Assembly (NCBI RefSeq): GCF_030124175.1
Contig: NZ_JASKMT010000017.1
Span: 57,823 to 121,822, forward strand
Source of the DNA: Streptomyces sp. 549
GTDB lineage: Bacteria; Actinomycetota; Actinomycetes; Streptomycetales; Streptomycetaceae
Length of the DNA: 64,000 bases
Direction: 5' to 3'
In this document: piece after piece, positions 1 through 8,675 of the stretch
How positions within the stretch are numbered: position 1 is the stretch's first letter
How the letters are laid out: each line of letters opens with the position of its first letter
Position numbers and translations under genes: made by a program
Notes under the pieces: generated by a model
Database searches by the model: none
Seen by the model: only the letters and a program-made list of their open reading frames with translations
What the model was told of the DNA's origin: nothing

Positions 1-363
1 CTGGTGGTCCTCGGCGCCATGCTCGGCGCACCCATGCGGTACCTGACCGACCGGGCGGTGCAGAGCCGCCACGAGTCGGCCTTCCCCTGGGGCACGCTCA
101 CCGTCAACGTGGCGGGCTGTGCCGCGGCCGGGTTGGTCGCCGGAGCGGTCGCCTCTGGTGCGGCCGGCTCGTCGTTGCAGCTGCTGTTCGGCGTCGGCCT
201 GTGCGGCGCCCTGACGACCTACTCGACGTTCTCCTACGAGACGATGCGGCTGGTCGAACAGGGCGCCCGGTTGTTCGCGGTGGCGAACGTGGTGGCGAGC
301 GTGGTGGCCGGCCTCGGCGCGGTGCTGCTCGGCGTGGCGGTGGCCGGCGCGCTCTGGGGCTGA
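1..363 (+). CDS. crcB: CrcB/FluC fluoride ion channel (5' end outside window)
   Basis: Fluoride exporter of the CrcB/FluC family, a small dual-topology membrane channel that keeps cytoplasmic fluoride low. The visible 120 codons carry the family signature: GAPMRY near the start, WGTLTVNVAGC (central Asn region) and GALTTYSTFSYE (the STFS motif lining the fluoride path), with four hydrophobic segments. Family members are about 125 residues, and the frame is already open at base 1 with no ribosome binding site before the GTG at 4. The true start is therefore probably a few codons upstream of the window. Streptomycetes often carry two crcB genes in tandem, so the preceding gene may be the partner. 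The family call is firm; the start is not visible. Confidence 0.9.
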   Translation: MVVLGAMLGAPMRYLTDRAVQSRHESAFPWGTLTVNVAGCAAAGLVAGAVASGAAGSSLQLLFGVGLCGALTTYSTFSYETMRLVEQGARLFAVANVVASVVAGLGAVLLGVAVAGALWG

Positions 364-398
364 CAGGTCCAGCCCCGCCCCGCCACCCGAGGGCCGCG

Positions 399-1121
399 TC
401 AGCCGGCGGCGGTGCGCGCCACGTAGACGGTGTTGGTCGAGGTGCCGCCCTGAAGCGGATTGTCGAACGTGACGACGTGGGACCGGGACTCGGGGAAGAC
501 CTCCGCCAGCACCGTCTCGAACCACGCCTCCGGCGGATCGTTCGACCACAGGGCGAAGACGCCGCCCGGGTGCAGGCGGTCGGCGAGCCGCCGCAGCCCG
601 GCGGGCTCGTAGAACGCGGCGTGTGCCGGGTGCAGCACATGCTGCGGCGAGTGGTCGATGTCCAGCAGCACGGCGTGGAAACGGCGGCCCGCCGCGTCCG
701 GGTCGAAGCCCACCTCGTCCTCGGCCATCGCGAAGAAACTGCCCTGCACCAGGCGGCAGCGCGCGTCGCCCGCCACCTTCGGGCCGAGCGGCACCAGGCC
801 CCGGCGGTGCCAGTCGATGACGGCGTCCAGGGCGTCGACGACGACCATGGCACGCACCCGGTCGTCCCGCAGCGCGGCCTCCGCCGTGTAGCCGAGGCCG
901 AGCCCGCCGACCACCACGTCGAGTTCGCCCCCGCCCGCCGCGGCCAGGCCCAGCTCGGCCAGCGCCACCTCACCGGCGGTGAACATGCTGGACATCAGGA
1001 ACTCGTCGCCGAGCTTGACCTCGTGCACGTCCTCTCCGGAGGAGGGGTCGCGGCGCCGCCGGAGGCTGATCTCGCCCATCGGGGTCGGGCGCCAGTCGAG
1101 TTCCTCGAAGCGTGTGCTCAT
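399..1121 (-). CDS. Spermidine synthase-like SAM-binding protein
   Basis: 240-residue protein with the fold of spermidine synthase (polyamine aminopropyltransferase) relatives. A SAM/dcSAM-binding loop VVGGLGLGYTAE is followed by the acidic VVVDALDAVIDWH segment, then DARCRLVQGSFF and VLLDIDHSPQH, where an Asp normally contacts the substrate. It is shorter than true SpeE proteins (about 280 residues or more) and lacks the N-terminal beta-strand domain, so the reaction is unproven. The start is the ATG of MSTRFEELDW at 1121. The frame is open further upstream, but that stretch is low in conservation-like character. It converges on crcB and is divergent from the sigma gene at 1345. Confidence 0.75.
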   Translation of the reverse strand: MSTRFEELDWRPTPMGEISLRRRRDPSSGEDVHEVKLGDEFLMSSMFTAGEVALAELGLAAAGGGELDVVVGGLGLGYTAEAALRDDRVRAMVVVDALDAVIDWHRRGLVPLGPKVAGDARCRLVQGSFFAMAEDEVGFDPDAAGRRFHAVLLDIDHSPQHVLHPAHAAFYEPAGLRRLADRLHPGGVFALWSNDPPEAWFETVLAEVFPESRSHVVTFDNPLQGGTSTNTVYVARTAAG

Positions 1122-1344
1122 GCGCGTGTCCGTTCGCGGGATGTGGTGGTGGGTGGGGGTGGGGAGTGGTGGGACGGGCCAAGAGGGGCGGGCGGCCAGC
1201 GTACGGCGTACGGGCTGGTCGTCGGCGCCGAAAGCGCTTGTCCTGACGGCCGGTCCGCTGCCGAGGGCATCGGCGGGCACTGCTATCGTCGCGCTTCCCG
1301 CCGCGGCGGGCACCGGCACGGTCACAGCGGAGGTCTCCTCGGAC

Positions 1345-1869
1345 ATGGACGTCGATGACGCATCCGTGGAGTTCCACGAGTTCTTCGAGCGCCACCACGC
1401 CGAACTCGCCCGATTCGCACACCTGTTGACGGGCGGTGCGGACGAGGCGGACGACGTGGCCGCCGACGCGCTGCTGGCGCTGTGGCACCGCTGGGACCGG
1501 GCCCGAAGCGCCGAGCACCGGCTCGCCTACGCCCGCGGCGTGGTGGCCAACCTGGCGCGCAGCCGCATCCGCAGCGCGGTCCGGGAACGGCGGCGCAACG
1601 TGCTCTTCTGGTCGCAGCGCCCCGACCGGACCGACGACCCCGACGTGGCCGCCGTCGTGGACGTGCGGCAGGCACTGCGCGCGCTGTCCCACCGCAAGCG
1701 GGCCTGCGTGGTGCTGCGGCACGCGCTGGACCTGTCGGAGAAGGAGACCGCGCGGGCGCTCGGCATATCGGTCGGTACGGTGAAGAGCCAGACGTCCAAG
1801 GGCGTGGCGGAACTGCAACGGCTGCTGGGCACGCACGCCGGCGAGGAACTGGTCGGGGGGAGGAACTGA
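1345..1869 (+). CDS. SigE-family ECF RNA polymerase sigma factor
   Basis: 174-residue sigma-70 family protein of the actinobacterial SigE group. Region 2 begins at FHEFFERHHAELARFAHLLTG and continues through the AYARGVVANLARSRIRS segment. Region 4 carries an HTH around SEKETARALGISVGTVKSQ. The ATG at 1345 is preceded by a GGAGG-like site and gives the normal length. The stop overlaps the next ATG (TGATG), so the two genes are translationally coupled. The partner looks like a membrane regulator, which fits a sigma/anti-sigma module. The target regulon cannot be read from the sequence. Confidence 0.85.
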   Translation: MDVDDASVEFHEFFERHHAELARFAHLLTGGADEADDVAADALLALWHRWDRARSAEHRLAYARGVVANLARSRIRSAVRERRRNVLFWSQRPDRTDDPDVAAVVDVRQALRALSHRKRACVVLRHALDLSEKETARALGISVGTVKSQTSKGVAELQRLLGTHAGEELVGGRN

Positions 1870-2708
1870 TGGACGACGACGTGCGCAAGCGGCTGCGCGA
1901 CGCAGCCGGGGCCCACCGCCCCGACCGGGCCCGCATCCTGGCCCGGGTCGAACGCGGCATGGACACACCGGCCCCCGCCCGGTCGAGCCGCCGCAGCCGG
2001 ACGGCCGCGCCCTGGCCGCGCATCGCCCTCGCCGGCGCCGCCGCGACCGGTGTGCTGCTGGTCGGCGGGTACGCGGTCGCCTCCGTCGTGCAGGGCGACG
2101 GGCCGCAGGGCGGCGTGGTGACGAGCACCGGTCCCACCTCACCCGCACCTGAGCCGTCCGCCACCGAGCCGTCCGCCACCGCTGAGCCGCCCGCCGCGAG
2201 CGGCAGCCCGTCCGCGGAGAGCCCCGCCGACCCGGAGGCGCCCTCCTCCTCGCCGCCGCCACCGCCCGAGCCGGACCGGCCGTCCGCGCCGGAGAAGGAC
2301 GCCCGGAGCACTGAGGACGGCCCATTGTGGTCGGACGGATCCGTCAACCCGGGCAGCAGCAGCTACTGGTCGCAGAGCGACGTCACGTTGCGCACCCGCG
2401 AACCGCTCACCGCTCTCACCGTGGAACTGCGGGTCGCCCAGACCGGCGGCGTCGCTCAGACCGGCAACTGGCGGTCGCTGCCCGAGGAGGACTTCACGGT
2501 GGCCGTGCGGGAGGACGGCGGTGAGCTGGTCTTCCGCTGGACGCTCAAGGACGGCCGCACGGTGCCGGCCGGGCGGTTCGTCTTCGCCGGCCAGTACGAC
2601 CACACGACGGACGGCCGCGACGCCAAGGACGACGCCTACACCGCCCGCGCCACCACCGAGGACGGCCGGCAGCTCGCCGTAGGCGGGGACTTCGCCCCGG
2701 TGCGGTAG
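1869..2708 (+). CDS. One-pass membrane protein coupled to the sigma factor (possible anti-sigma)
   Basis: 279 residues. A short cytoplasmic part (VRKRLRDAAGAHRPDRARILARVERG) is followed by one membrane helix at about residues 56-76, a Pro/Ser/Glu-rich extracytoplasmic spacer, and a C-terminal beta-rich domain ending near GDFAPVR. The gene order and overlap with a SigE-type sigma gene suggest it controls that factor. No zinc-binding HxxxCxxC anti-sigma motif is visible, so this is inference. A second sigma/membrane-protein pair of the same layout lies at 34261-36173. The extracellular domain is not a family I recognise. Confidence 0.7.
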   Translation: MDDDVRKRLRDAAGAHRPDRARILARVERGMDTPAPARSSRRSRTAAPWPRIALAGAAATGVLLVGGYAVASVVQGDGPQGGVVTSTGPTSPAPEPSATEPSATAEPPAASGSPSAESPADPEAPSSSPPPPPEPDRPSAPEKDARSTEDGPLWSDGSVNPGSSSYWSQSDVTLRTREPLTALTVELRVAQTGGVAQTGNWRSLPEEDFTVAVREDGGELVFRWTLKDGRTVPAGRFVFAGQYDHTTDGRDAKDDAYTARATTEDGRQLAVGGDFAPVR

Positions 2709-2810
2709 CGCGTGCAAGCGGGCGGTGGCGGGCGTGTGCGGTGACGGGCGGGCGCGCGCGGCGGTGACGGGCGCGTGGAGGGGGCGTGCGGCGGGGTTGG
2801 GGCGACGGGC

Positions 2811-4565
2811 TCACTCCGGCGTCCGGCCGCCGACATCACCCTCGCGGCCTTCGCTGTCCCGGCTGTCCCCGCTGTCCCCGCTGTCCCGGCTTTCCTCAGC
2901 GGCCTCGTCGCCGTTCCCCTCACGACCGTCGGTCGTCCTCGGGCCGATCAGGTCCGCCAGCGCGTCGGTGGCTGCGGACGCCGCCGAGGCGAACGGGTCG
3001 AGCACCAGGTCGCTGCCCGCGTCCCGCAGGGCCTCCGCGTCCCGCGAGGTGTGGGCCGTCAGCGCCACCGGGCCCGAGAAGCCGTGGTGGCGCAGGCTTC
3101 CCAGCAGCGCCCGGTTGGTCTCCGCCAGCGGCACCGTGCTGATCACGCACCGGGCCCGGTGCAGTGGCAGCGACTCCAGGAAGTGCACGTCCTCCGCGCT
3201 GCCGAAGACGGCCTTCACCCCCGGCCGGTCGTTCCCGGCCACCCGGTGCGGGTCGAAGTCCACCGCCAGCACCCGGTGGCCGGAACCGCCCAGCCGGTCG
3301 GCGATCTGTCCGCCGAACCGGCCCAGCCCGTAGAGGATGACGTCCACGTCACCCTCCGCGTCGGTCAGTTCCGTCCTGCGGCTGCCGGTGCGGTCGAAGA
3401 AGGCCAGCGGACGCTTGAGGCGGTCGTAGATCCGGTGCGAGTACAGGATCAGGTACGTCGACCCGCCGATGGTCACCAGACCGACCACCGTGATCAGACT
3501 GACCGTGATGTTGGTGATGTGCCCCAGGCTCAGCCCGAGCGCGGCCAGGATCAGCGAGAACTCGGAGATCTGCGCCACCGTCAGCCCGGCCAGGAAGCCC
3601 ACCCGTACCGGGTAGCGCATCACTGCCATGATCACGATGACGATCAGCGGATTGCCGACCAGGACGAACACCGAGAAGACCGCCGCTTCGGTGAGCTGCT
3701 GCCCGGCGTCGGAGAACTCCAGCCGCGAACCGAGGTCGAGGAAGAAGAACAGCAGCAGGAAGTCCCGCAGACTGACCAGCCGGGCCCCCAGCGCGTCCCG
3801 GTAGGGCGTGGAGGCGAGGGAAACCCCGGCGAGGAACGCGCCCACCTCGGAGCTGAAACCGAGCCAATCGCTGGTGGCCGCGACCGACACCGCGTAGGCC
3901 ACCCCGAACAGCACCAGCAGTTCCTGCGAGCGGGCGATGTGGTGCAGCAGCCGGGGCAGCACGAACCGCATCAGCAGCCCCACCCCCGCCAGCAGGCCCA
4001 GGCCCTTCGCGAAGACGCCGATCACGGCCGTTCCGACGTCCGCTCCGGCCGGCTGCCCGAACGCCGTCAGCGCGATCATCACCAGAACCACGACGATGTC
4101 CTGCACGATGAGGAAGCCGATCGCGATCCGGCCGTGCAACTGCTCCAGCTCCCGCTTGTCGGAGAGCAGCTTCACGATGATGATCGTCGAGGAGAACGTC
4201 AGCGCCACCGCCACGTACAGCGCGGTCACCGTGTCCATGCCGAAGGCCACCGCGATCAGGAAGCCGACGACCGACGTGAACGCCACCTGGCCGAGGCCGG
4301 TGGCCAGCGCGATGGGGCCCGTCGTCCGGATGAGGTGCAGGTCCAGCCGCAGACCGACGAGGAAGAGCAGGATCGCGATGCCCATCCGGGCCAGCAGCTC
4401 CACCGTGCCGTCGGCCTCCACCCACCCCGTCCCCGCCGGGCCGACCAGGATGCCCACGCCGATGAAGGCCACGATCAGCGGCTGCCGCATACGGGTGGCC
4501 AGCAGCCCGGCGACGGCCGTCAGGGCCAGAATGCCGGCGAGCAACGGGAAGTCGTGCAGCTGCAT
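2811..4565 (-). CDS. CPA2 cation:proton antiporter with C-terminal TrkA-N domain
   Basis: 584-residue monovalent cation:proton antiporter of the CPA2 (KefB/YbaL) group. About twelve hydrophobic segments run from residue 5 to about 370. A nucleotide-binding RCK/TrkA-N domain follows, beginning ILYGLGRFGGQIADRLGG (GxGxxG Rossmann loop) with the acidic VDFDPHR. Members couple proton flow to K+ or Na+ movement, and the RCK domain senses nucleotides or redox state. The start chosen is the ATG of MQLHDFPLL at 4565, which places the first membrane helix at the N-terminus. The last 40 residues are a GDSGDSRDS-type low-complexity tail encoded by 9-bp DNA repeats and are probably dispensable. Confidence 0.88.
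   Translation of the reverse strand: MQLHDFPLLAGILALTAVAGLLATRMRQPLIVAFIGVGILVGPAGTGWVEADGTVELLARMGIAILLFLVGLRLDLHLIRTTGPIALATGLGQVAFTSVVGFLIAVAFGMDTVTALYVAVALTFSSTIIIVKLLSDKRELEQLHGRIAIGFLIVQDIVVVLVMIALTAFGQPAGADVGTAVIGVFAKGLGLLAGVGLLMRFVLPRLLHHIARSQELLVLFGVAYAVSVAATSDWLGFSSEVGAFLAGVSLASTPYRDALGARLVSLRDFLLLFFFLDLGSRLEFSDAGQQLTEAAVFSVFVLVGNPLIVIVIMAVMRYPVRVGFLAGLTVAQISEFSLILAALGLSLGHITNITVSLITVVGLVTIGGSTYLILYSHRIYDRLKRPLAFFDRTGSRRTELTDAEGDVDVILYGLGRFGGQIADRLGGSGHRVLAVDFDPHRVAGNDRPGVKAVFGSAEDVHFLESLPLHRARCVISTVPLAETNRALLGSLRHHGFSGPVALTAHTSRDAEALRDAGSDLVLDPFASAASAATDALADLIGPRTTDGREGNGDEAAEESRDSGDSGDSRDSEGREGDVGGRTPE
2853..2889. repeat. Four-copy 9-bp tandem repeat (gctgtcccc-type)
   Basis: Four near-identical copies of a 9-bp unit (gctgtcccc or gctgtcccg) lie inside the 3' end of the antiporter gene. 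They encode its SGDSGDSRDS tail. The unit is a multiple of three, so copy-number change would alter tail length without breaking the frame. Confidence 0.7.
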
Positions 4566-4617
4566 ACGACCAGCCGACCACGAACCCCCGCCCGTCGCCC
4601 GTCGGAACGCCCTGGCC

Positions 4618-5280
4618 TCACGGCAGCATGGTGTACACCGCGTAGAGCCACACAGCTGCGGCCGGCAGGAGCACCCACGGCTGACCGAGCTTCCGGTGGC
4701 CGGCACCGCGCAGCGGCCGCAGCTCCGGGTGGTTCGCCATGACGGTCAGCAGGTCGGCCGCCTCCTGCGCGGTGTCCCGCCGCCGCAGGAACCGGCACAG
4801 CACCGGCGGGACGAAGAAGCCGACGGCCAGCCAGCGATCCGCGTCCGGGTCGTCCGGATCCTTCCTGAGCTTCATCTCCAGCCGACCGTGGTCGGTGACC
4901 CCGACGCCCTCGATCCGGTCCCAGTCCACGTGCCGGGACGCACCCGGACCGCGCACCCAGACACCGGGCCGGTGCGCAGCCACCCCCCAGTGGCCGACCG
5001 CGCAGGCCATGAACGCCCAGATCAGGCATACTCCGACCTGGAACGCCGCCCAGCCCAGGACGGACCAGAAGCCCAGGGCGAGCGGCTCGGCGTCCCGGGC
5101 GAACCGGACGGTGTGCCACAGCAGCAGCGCCGCCACCAACCACCCACCCCAGCGGGCCCTCCACGCCACCGCCCGCTCCGGCGCGACCAACTCCCGCGCG
5201 AGCGCCCGCAGCCGCTCCTCGCGCGCCCCCTCGTCGGCGCGCCTGCGCGCCGACCGCTTGCCTTCCCCCGCCTCTTTCAT
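4618..5280 (-). CDS. PH-domain-like membrane protein
   Basis: 220-residue membrane protein. A charged N-terminus (MKEAGEGKRSARRRADEGAR) leads to two hydrophobic segments at about residues 45-85 and a core resembling bacterial PH-like domains (RGPGASRHVDWDRIEGVGV, then LEMKLRKDPDDPDADRWLAVGFF). A C-terminal helix ends in WLYAVYTMLP. PH-like membrane proteins of this sort are common in streptomycetes and mostly lack known functions. The ATG at 5280 is the first good start. It lies between the antiporter and the stress protein on the same strand, but the gaps are long enough for separate transcripts. Confidence 0.6.
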   Translation of the reverse strand: MKEAGEGKRSARRRADEGAREERLRALARELVAPERAVAWRARWGGWLVAALLLWHTVRFARDAEPLALGFWSVLGWAAFQVGVCLIWAFMACAVGHWGVAAHRPGVWVRGPGASRHVDWDRIEGVGVTDHGRLEMKLRKDPDDPDADRWLAVGFFVPPVLCRFLRRRDTAQEAADLLTVMANHPELRPLRGAGHRKLGQPWVLLPAAAVWLYAVYTMLP

Positions 5281-5398
5281 ACCGGCATTCAGCCACGCGG
5301 CACCCGGTCGGCGGAAGCCGCCCCCGGGCAGTGACCGCCCCGCTTCCCTGCCGGAACGCGGAACACCGGCGGGGGCCGCAGCACCCGGGGGCTCGGCG

Positions 5399-6424
5399 TC
5401 AGGCTTCGCCGGCCTCGGCCTGTGCCTGTGCCTGTGGCTTCGCCTGTGCCTTCGCCTGTGGCTCTGCCCCGGCCTCTGCCTGTGCCGCCGGTGGGTGCTG
5501 CGGGACGCTGCGCACCACCAGCACATCCCCGGCCGCCCCGTGCACCACATGCTGCGCCACACTGCCCAGCAGCGCGTAGCCGAGCCGCGACCCGGCGCCC
5601 GTTCCGACCACCGTCAGGTCCGCGCCCAACCGTTCGGCCGTCTGCGACAGGACGTCATGCGGGCGGCCGGTCTCCACCAGCACCCGTGCCCTCTGCGGAC
5701 CAGTCAGGCCCGCCTGGCCCATCAGCTCCTCCACTCGTTCCCGGACCCGGTGGGCGTTGCGCTGCCGGTACTCGGCGACCTGGGGCTCGGCGACGCCGCG
5801 CATGCGCAGAAGGTGCTCACCCGGTACCACGTGGACGTGCACCACAGTGCGACGCGCTCCGGGCGCCAGCGCGGCGCCCGTCCGCAGGGCACCCACACCG
5901 GAGTCGGAACCGTCCACGGCGAGCAGCACCTCGCGGTACTCGTCCGCCGGAGCATCGCGGACCACAAGTACCGGGACGGGCGACGCGCGCACCAGGTTCT
6001 CGGCGGTGCTGCCGAGCAGCGCGTCGAGCAGCCCGTGCGAGCCGTGGGCGCCCACGACGAGCAGGTCCACCGACCGTTGGCCCGCCTCCGTCAGCACCAC
6101 GTCGGCAACGCCGCCCGTCCGTACGAGCACATCGAGCGCCGACCGGCTGGCGGAAAGCTCGGCGGGTACGTGCGTGCCGGAGCCAGTGCCCGCCTGGGGC
6201 AGGCCGTCGAGCTGTTCGCGGACATGGTCGTGCAAACGCGCCTGAGCGAACGCGGCCGAATCGGGGTCCACGTCGATCGGCACCACGTGCAGCACGGTGA
6301 GTCGTGCGCCGTGCCGGGCGGCGACCATCGCCGCCCGCCGCACGGCCCGGCCGGCCCGGGCGGACAGGTCGGTGGCCGCCAGCACGTGCCGGGGCGGCTC
6401 GTCGGGTGCTTCGGCGTCTCGCAC
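5399..6424 (-). CDS. Tandem universal stress protein
   Basis: 341-residue protein with two UspA domains. The first begins HVLAATDLSARAGRAVRRA and ends LLVVGAHGSHGLLDALLGS with VPVLVV. The second begins EVLLAVDGSDSGVGALRTG and ends LTVVGTGAGSRLGYALLGS with DVLVVRS. Both carry the ATP-binding GxxGx(9)GS-type signature, so ATP binding is likely. Such proteins act in dormancy and stress survival. The start is GTG at 6424, with an AGAGGAG site upstream. After the second domain a 30-residue Ala/Gln/Glu/Lys tail is encoded by hexamer-like DNA repeats (cctgtg, 5415-5480), probably slippage-derived and not part of the fold. Confidence 0.88.
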   Translation of the reverse strand: MRDAEAPDEPPRHVLAATDLSARAGRAVRRAAMVAARHGARLTVLHVVPIDVDPDSAAFAQARLHDHVREQLDGLPQAGTGSGTHVPAELSASRSALDVLVRTGGVADVVLTEAGQRSVDLLVVGAHGSHGLLDALLGSTAENLVRASPVPVLVVRDAPADEYREVLLAVDGSDSGVGALRTGAALAPGARRTVVHVHVVPGEHLLRMRGVAEPQVAEYRQRNAHRVRERVEELMGQAGLTGPQRARVLVETGRPHDVLSQTAERLGADLTVVGTGAGSRLGYALLGSVAQHVVHGAAGDVLVVRSVPQHPPAAQAEAGAEPQAKAQAKPQAQAQAEAGEA

Positions 6425-6556
6425 CGTACGACTCCTCTCTGCGACCGCCGGGGCCGCCGCGTCAGATCCGTCCCGGCCCCGCCGGAGGTGCGGACCGGCC
6501 AAGAGTTCCGCGTCGGGACTTCCCGGTCGGGAAAGTGCTGTGACACAGTCCCTACC

Positions 6557-7378
6557 ATGCCCACTCTGCGCCACAGCGTGATCCTCGAGCCGATACCGCG
6601 CCGATGGCTGACGGAAGCCCTGGCCGATCTGCACGCCCTGTGCGAGGAGTTGCGGTCGGAGAAGGGTGTGCTCCACCTGGAGGACGAGGCCCTGCCCAAC
6701 GTCGAGCACCTGGAAGGCCGCCACCTGGCCCCCGGCTCGCGGTACCGGATCACCGACGAGTTCGGTGGCGGCTACGGCTACGGCTACGGCGACGGGGAGG
6801 ACGGCGCTGTGGCGGACGTGGTCGAGATGCCCGAGCCGGACCCGGTGTACGTGGAGATCGCGCACTGGAGCCGGACGGGCCCGACCCGGCTGCGGGTGGC
6901 CGGCGGGGACGAGCAGACGTCCATGGACACCGAACTGACCCTGGAGAGCGTGCACCGGCCCACCCGCGTCGCCGTGTCGTCCGCCATCCGGGGCGTCGGC
7001 TCTTTCGCCCGCTACCGCACCGGTGAGCTGCGGGCCAAGGCGGACCTCGACCGCTGGTACGCCGCCCGCAACTCGCCCGCGCCCGTGACGGCCGGATTCC
7101 GCCACCCGCTGGCGCGCGGCGTCGTCCGCTTGACGATGAAGCAGCAGAAGGACGGCCGCTGGCGGGTCACCTTCCTGACCAGCTTCCGGGGACGCAGCTG
7201 GGCACGCCCGCTGCTGGCCGTGGGCTGCGTGCTCTTCCGCTCGCGGTTGCGCGAGGGGTACCGCACGGGCCTCGACTCGATGGCCGAGAGCTGGAACGCC
7301 GACGTGCCCACCACGGTTGCCAAGCGTCCCCACAACCTGCGCGCCGAACTCCTCGCCGCGCTCCGAGAACGGGACTGA
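6557..7378 (+). CDS. Conserved hypothetical protein, SRPBCC-like size
   Basis: 273 residues, function not recognised. It starts MPTLRHSVILEPIPRRWLTE with an internal GGGYGYGYGDGE low-complexity stretch at about residues 74-85. The basic C-terminal half has TFLTSFRGRSWARPLLAVGC, which could be a short hydrophobic or membrane-proximal helix. Codon use is typical of the chromosome, which supports a real gene. It is transcribed divergently from the universal stress protein across about 130 bases, so a shared control region is possible. The ATG at 6557 fits; a GTG five codons further upstream in the same frame is an alternative. Confidence 0.6.
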   Translation: MPTLRHSVILEPIPRRWLTEALADLHALCEELRSEKGVLHLEDEALPNVEHLEGRHLAPGSRYRITDEFGGGYGYGYGDGEDGAVADVVEMPEPDPVYVEIAHWSRTGPTRLRVAGGDEQTSMDTELTLESVHRPTRVAVSSAIRGVGSFARYRTGELRAKADLDRWYAARNSPAPVTAGFRHPLARGVVRLTMKQQKDGRWRVTFLTSFRGRSWARPLLAVGCVLFRSRLREGYRTGLDSMAESWNADVPTTVAKRPHNLRAELLAALRERD

Positions 7379-7741
7379 CCGCCCCGCTGCTCGCGCGTTC
7401 GCGCCCCCACCGCGTGCCAGTACCCCGCCACGTCCGCCGCTCCCCACCCGGAGCAGCGATCTCCGCACCGACCACAAACGAGAGCACTGCTCTCGTTCCG
7501 GTCTGCCTCACGCCCTGTCGCTTGCACTGCCTGTCGCCCGCACCGCCTGTCGCCCGTTCGCACTTCCGCCGTTCGCACTTCCGCCGCCCACACCGTCCGC
7601 CGTCCGCCGTCCGCCGCCCGCAGTCCGCAGTCCGCAGCGCACGCATCCCCGGACGTCCCGTCGCCCGACCCTTGGCCAACAGGCCCTCTTTCGCCGCGCG
7701 TTCCACCGTGTCCACACTGCGGTACGCATCGGACGAGGGGG
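7379..7741. other. Non-coding stretch with simple repeats
   Basis: No gene with credible codon use is seen. The middle (about 7550-7650) is built from short tandem units: cgttcgcacttccgc twice, gtccgcc several times and gtccgca three times. The last 60 bases before the ATG at 7742 probably hold its promoter and a GAGGGGG ribosome binding site. Confidence 0.6.
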
Positions 7742-8452
7742 ATGAACATGGCTGCGCGGCGAGGGAGGAGATCGGCGGCACGGCGCCGTCGCGAGGCGTG
7801 GCTGCGGGCGGCAGCAACCAGTGGAGGACTGCTGCTGCTCCTGCTGGTCGTCTTCTGGTCGGTGATCTGGTCGTACCTTGCCGCCGCCGTGCTGCTGGCA
7901 GGGGCGGCCGCCGGCGGGTGGTGGCTGTGGCGCACCGACAGAGTGCTCCGCGTCCGGGACCGGCACTGGCGGCACGAGGACGCCGTGGAGGCAGGCCACC
8001 GCACACTCACCGAGGTCGACCTGATGACGGGCACCGAGTTCGAGGACCTGGTGGCCTCCCTCTGCCGACGCGACGGCTGCACCGAGGTGCGCCGGGTCGG
8101 CGGCTCCCACGACAACGGCGCCGACGTGCTCGGGCGGCTGCCCGACGGGCGCACCATGGTCATCCAGTGCAAGCGCTACGCACCCACCAGCACCATCGCA
8201 AGCCGTGAGGTGCGCGACCTGCTCGGTGCGAAGGTCCACTTCAGGGCGGACCTCGCCGTCTTCGCGACGACGACCCGGTTCAGCCGCCCCTCGGAGGCGT
8301 TCGCTCTGGAACACGGCATTCTCGCCATCCACCGCGACCACCTCGGGCTGTGGAACAACGGCACACCGCTGCCGGCGCTGACCGCGCTCAACGGCTCGGG
8401 CCAGGGCGACACCCGCCACCGGGCCCGCTGGAAGCAGGCCTACGGAAACTGA
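7742..8452 (+). CDS. Mrr-like restriction endonuclease with N-terminal membrane helices
   Basis: 236 residues. Two membrane helices at about residues 28-65 are followed by an Mrr_cat-type PD-(D/E)XK nuclease domain. Visible catalytic elements are the helix TEFEDLVASL (Glu101), the Asp of NGADVLG (Asp128) and the QCKRY variant of the (D/E)xK motif (Gln142, Lys144). The Gln substitution is normal for Mrr relatives. Mrr-type enzymes cut modified DNA, but membrane-anchored versions are widespread in actinobacteria and their targets are unknown. The ATG at 7742 is preceded by GAGGGGG. It stands alone between low-complexity spacers, so it is not an obvious part of an R-M operon. Confidence 0.82.
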   Translation: MNMAARRGRRSAARRRREAWLRAAATSGGLLLLLLVVFWSVIWSYLAAAVLLAGAAAGGWWLWRTDRVLRVRDRHWRHEDAVEAGHRTLTEVDLMTGTEFEDLVASLCRRDGCTEVRRVGGSHDNGADVLGRLPDGRTMVIQCKRYAPTSTIASREVRDLLGAKVHFRADLAVFATTTRFSRPSEAFALEHGILAIHRDHLGLWNNGTPLPALTALNGSGQGDTRHRARWKQAYGN

Positions 8453-8675
8453 CCCGCCCGTCCGCCAACCGGTCCGACACACCAGCCTGCCGACCCCCCG
8501 TCCCCACCAGCCCGCCGGCCCCCCGTCCCTCCACCCCGCAGCCCGCCATTCCGCGCCCCGCCACCCCACCACCCCGCGCCACCTCTCACTCCACCGGCCG
8601 CCGATCGCCCCGGTCGGCGTGCGCCTCCGCCCGCACCCGCTTACGTTCCGTTTCACGGACTGAACGGGAGACACC

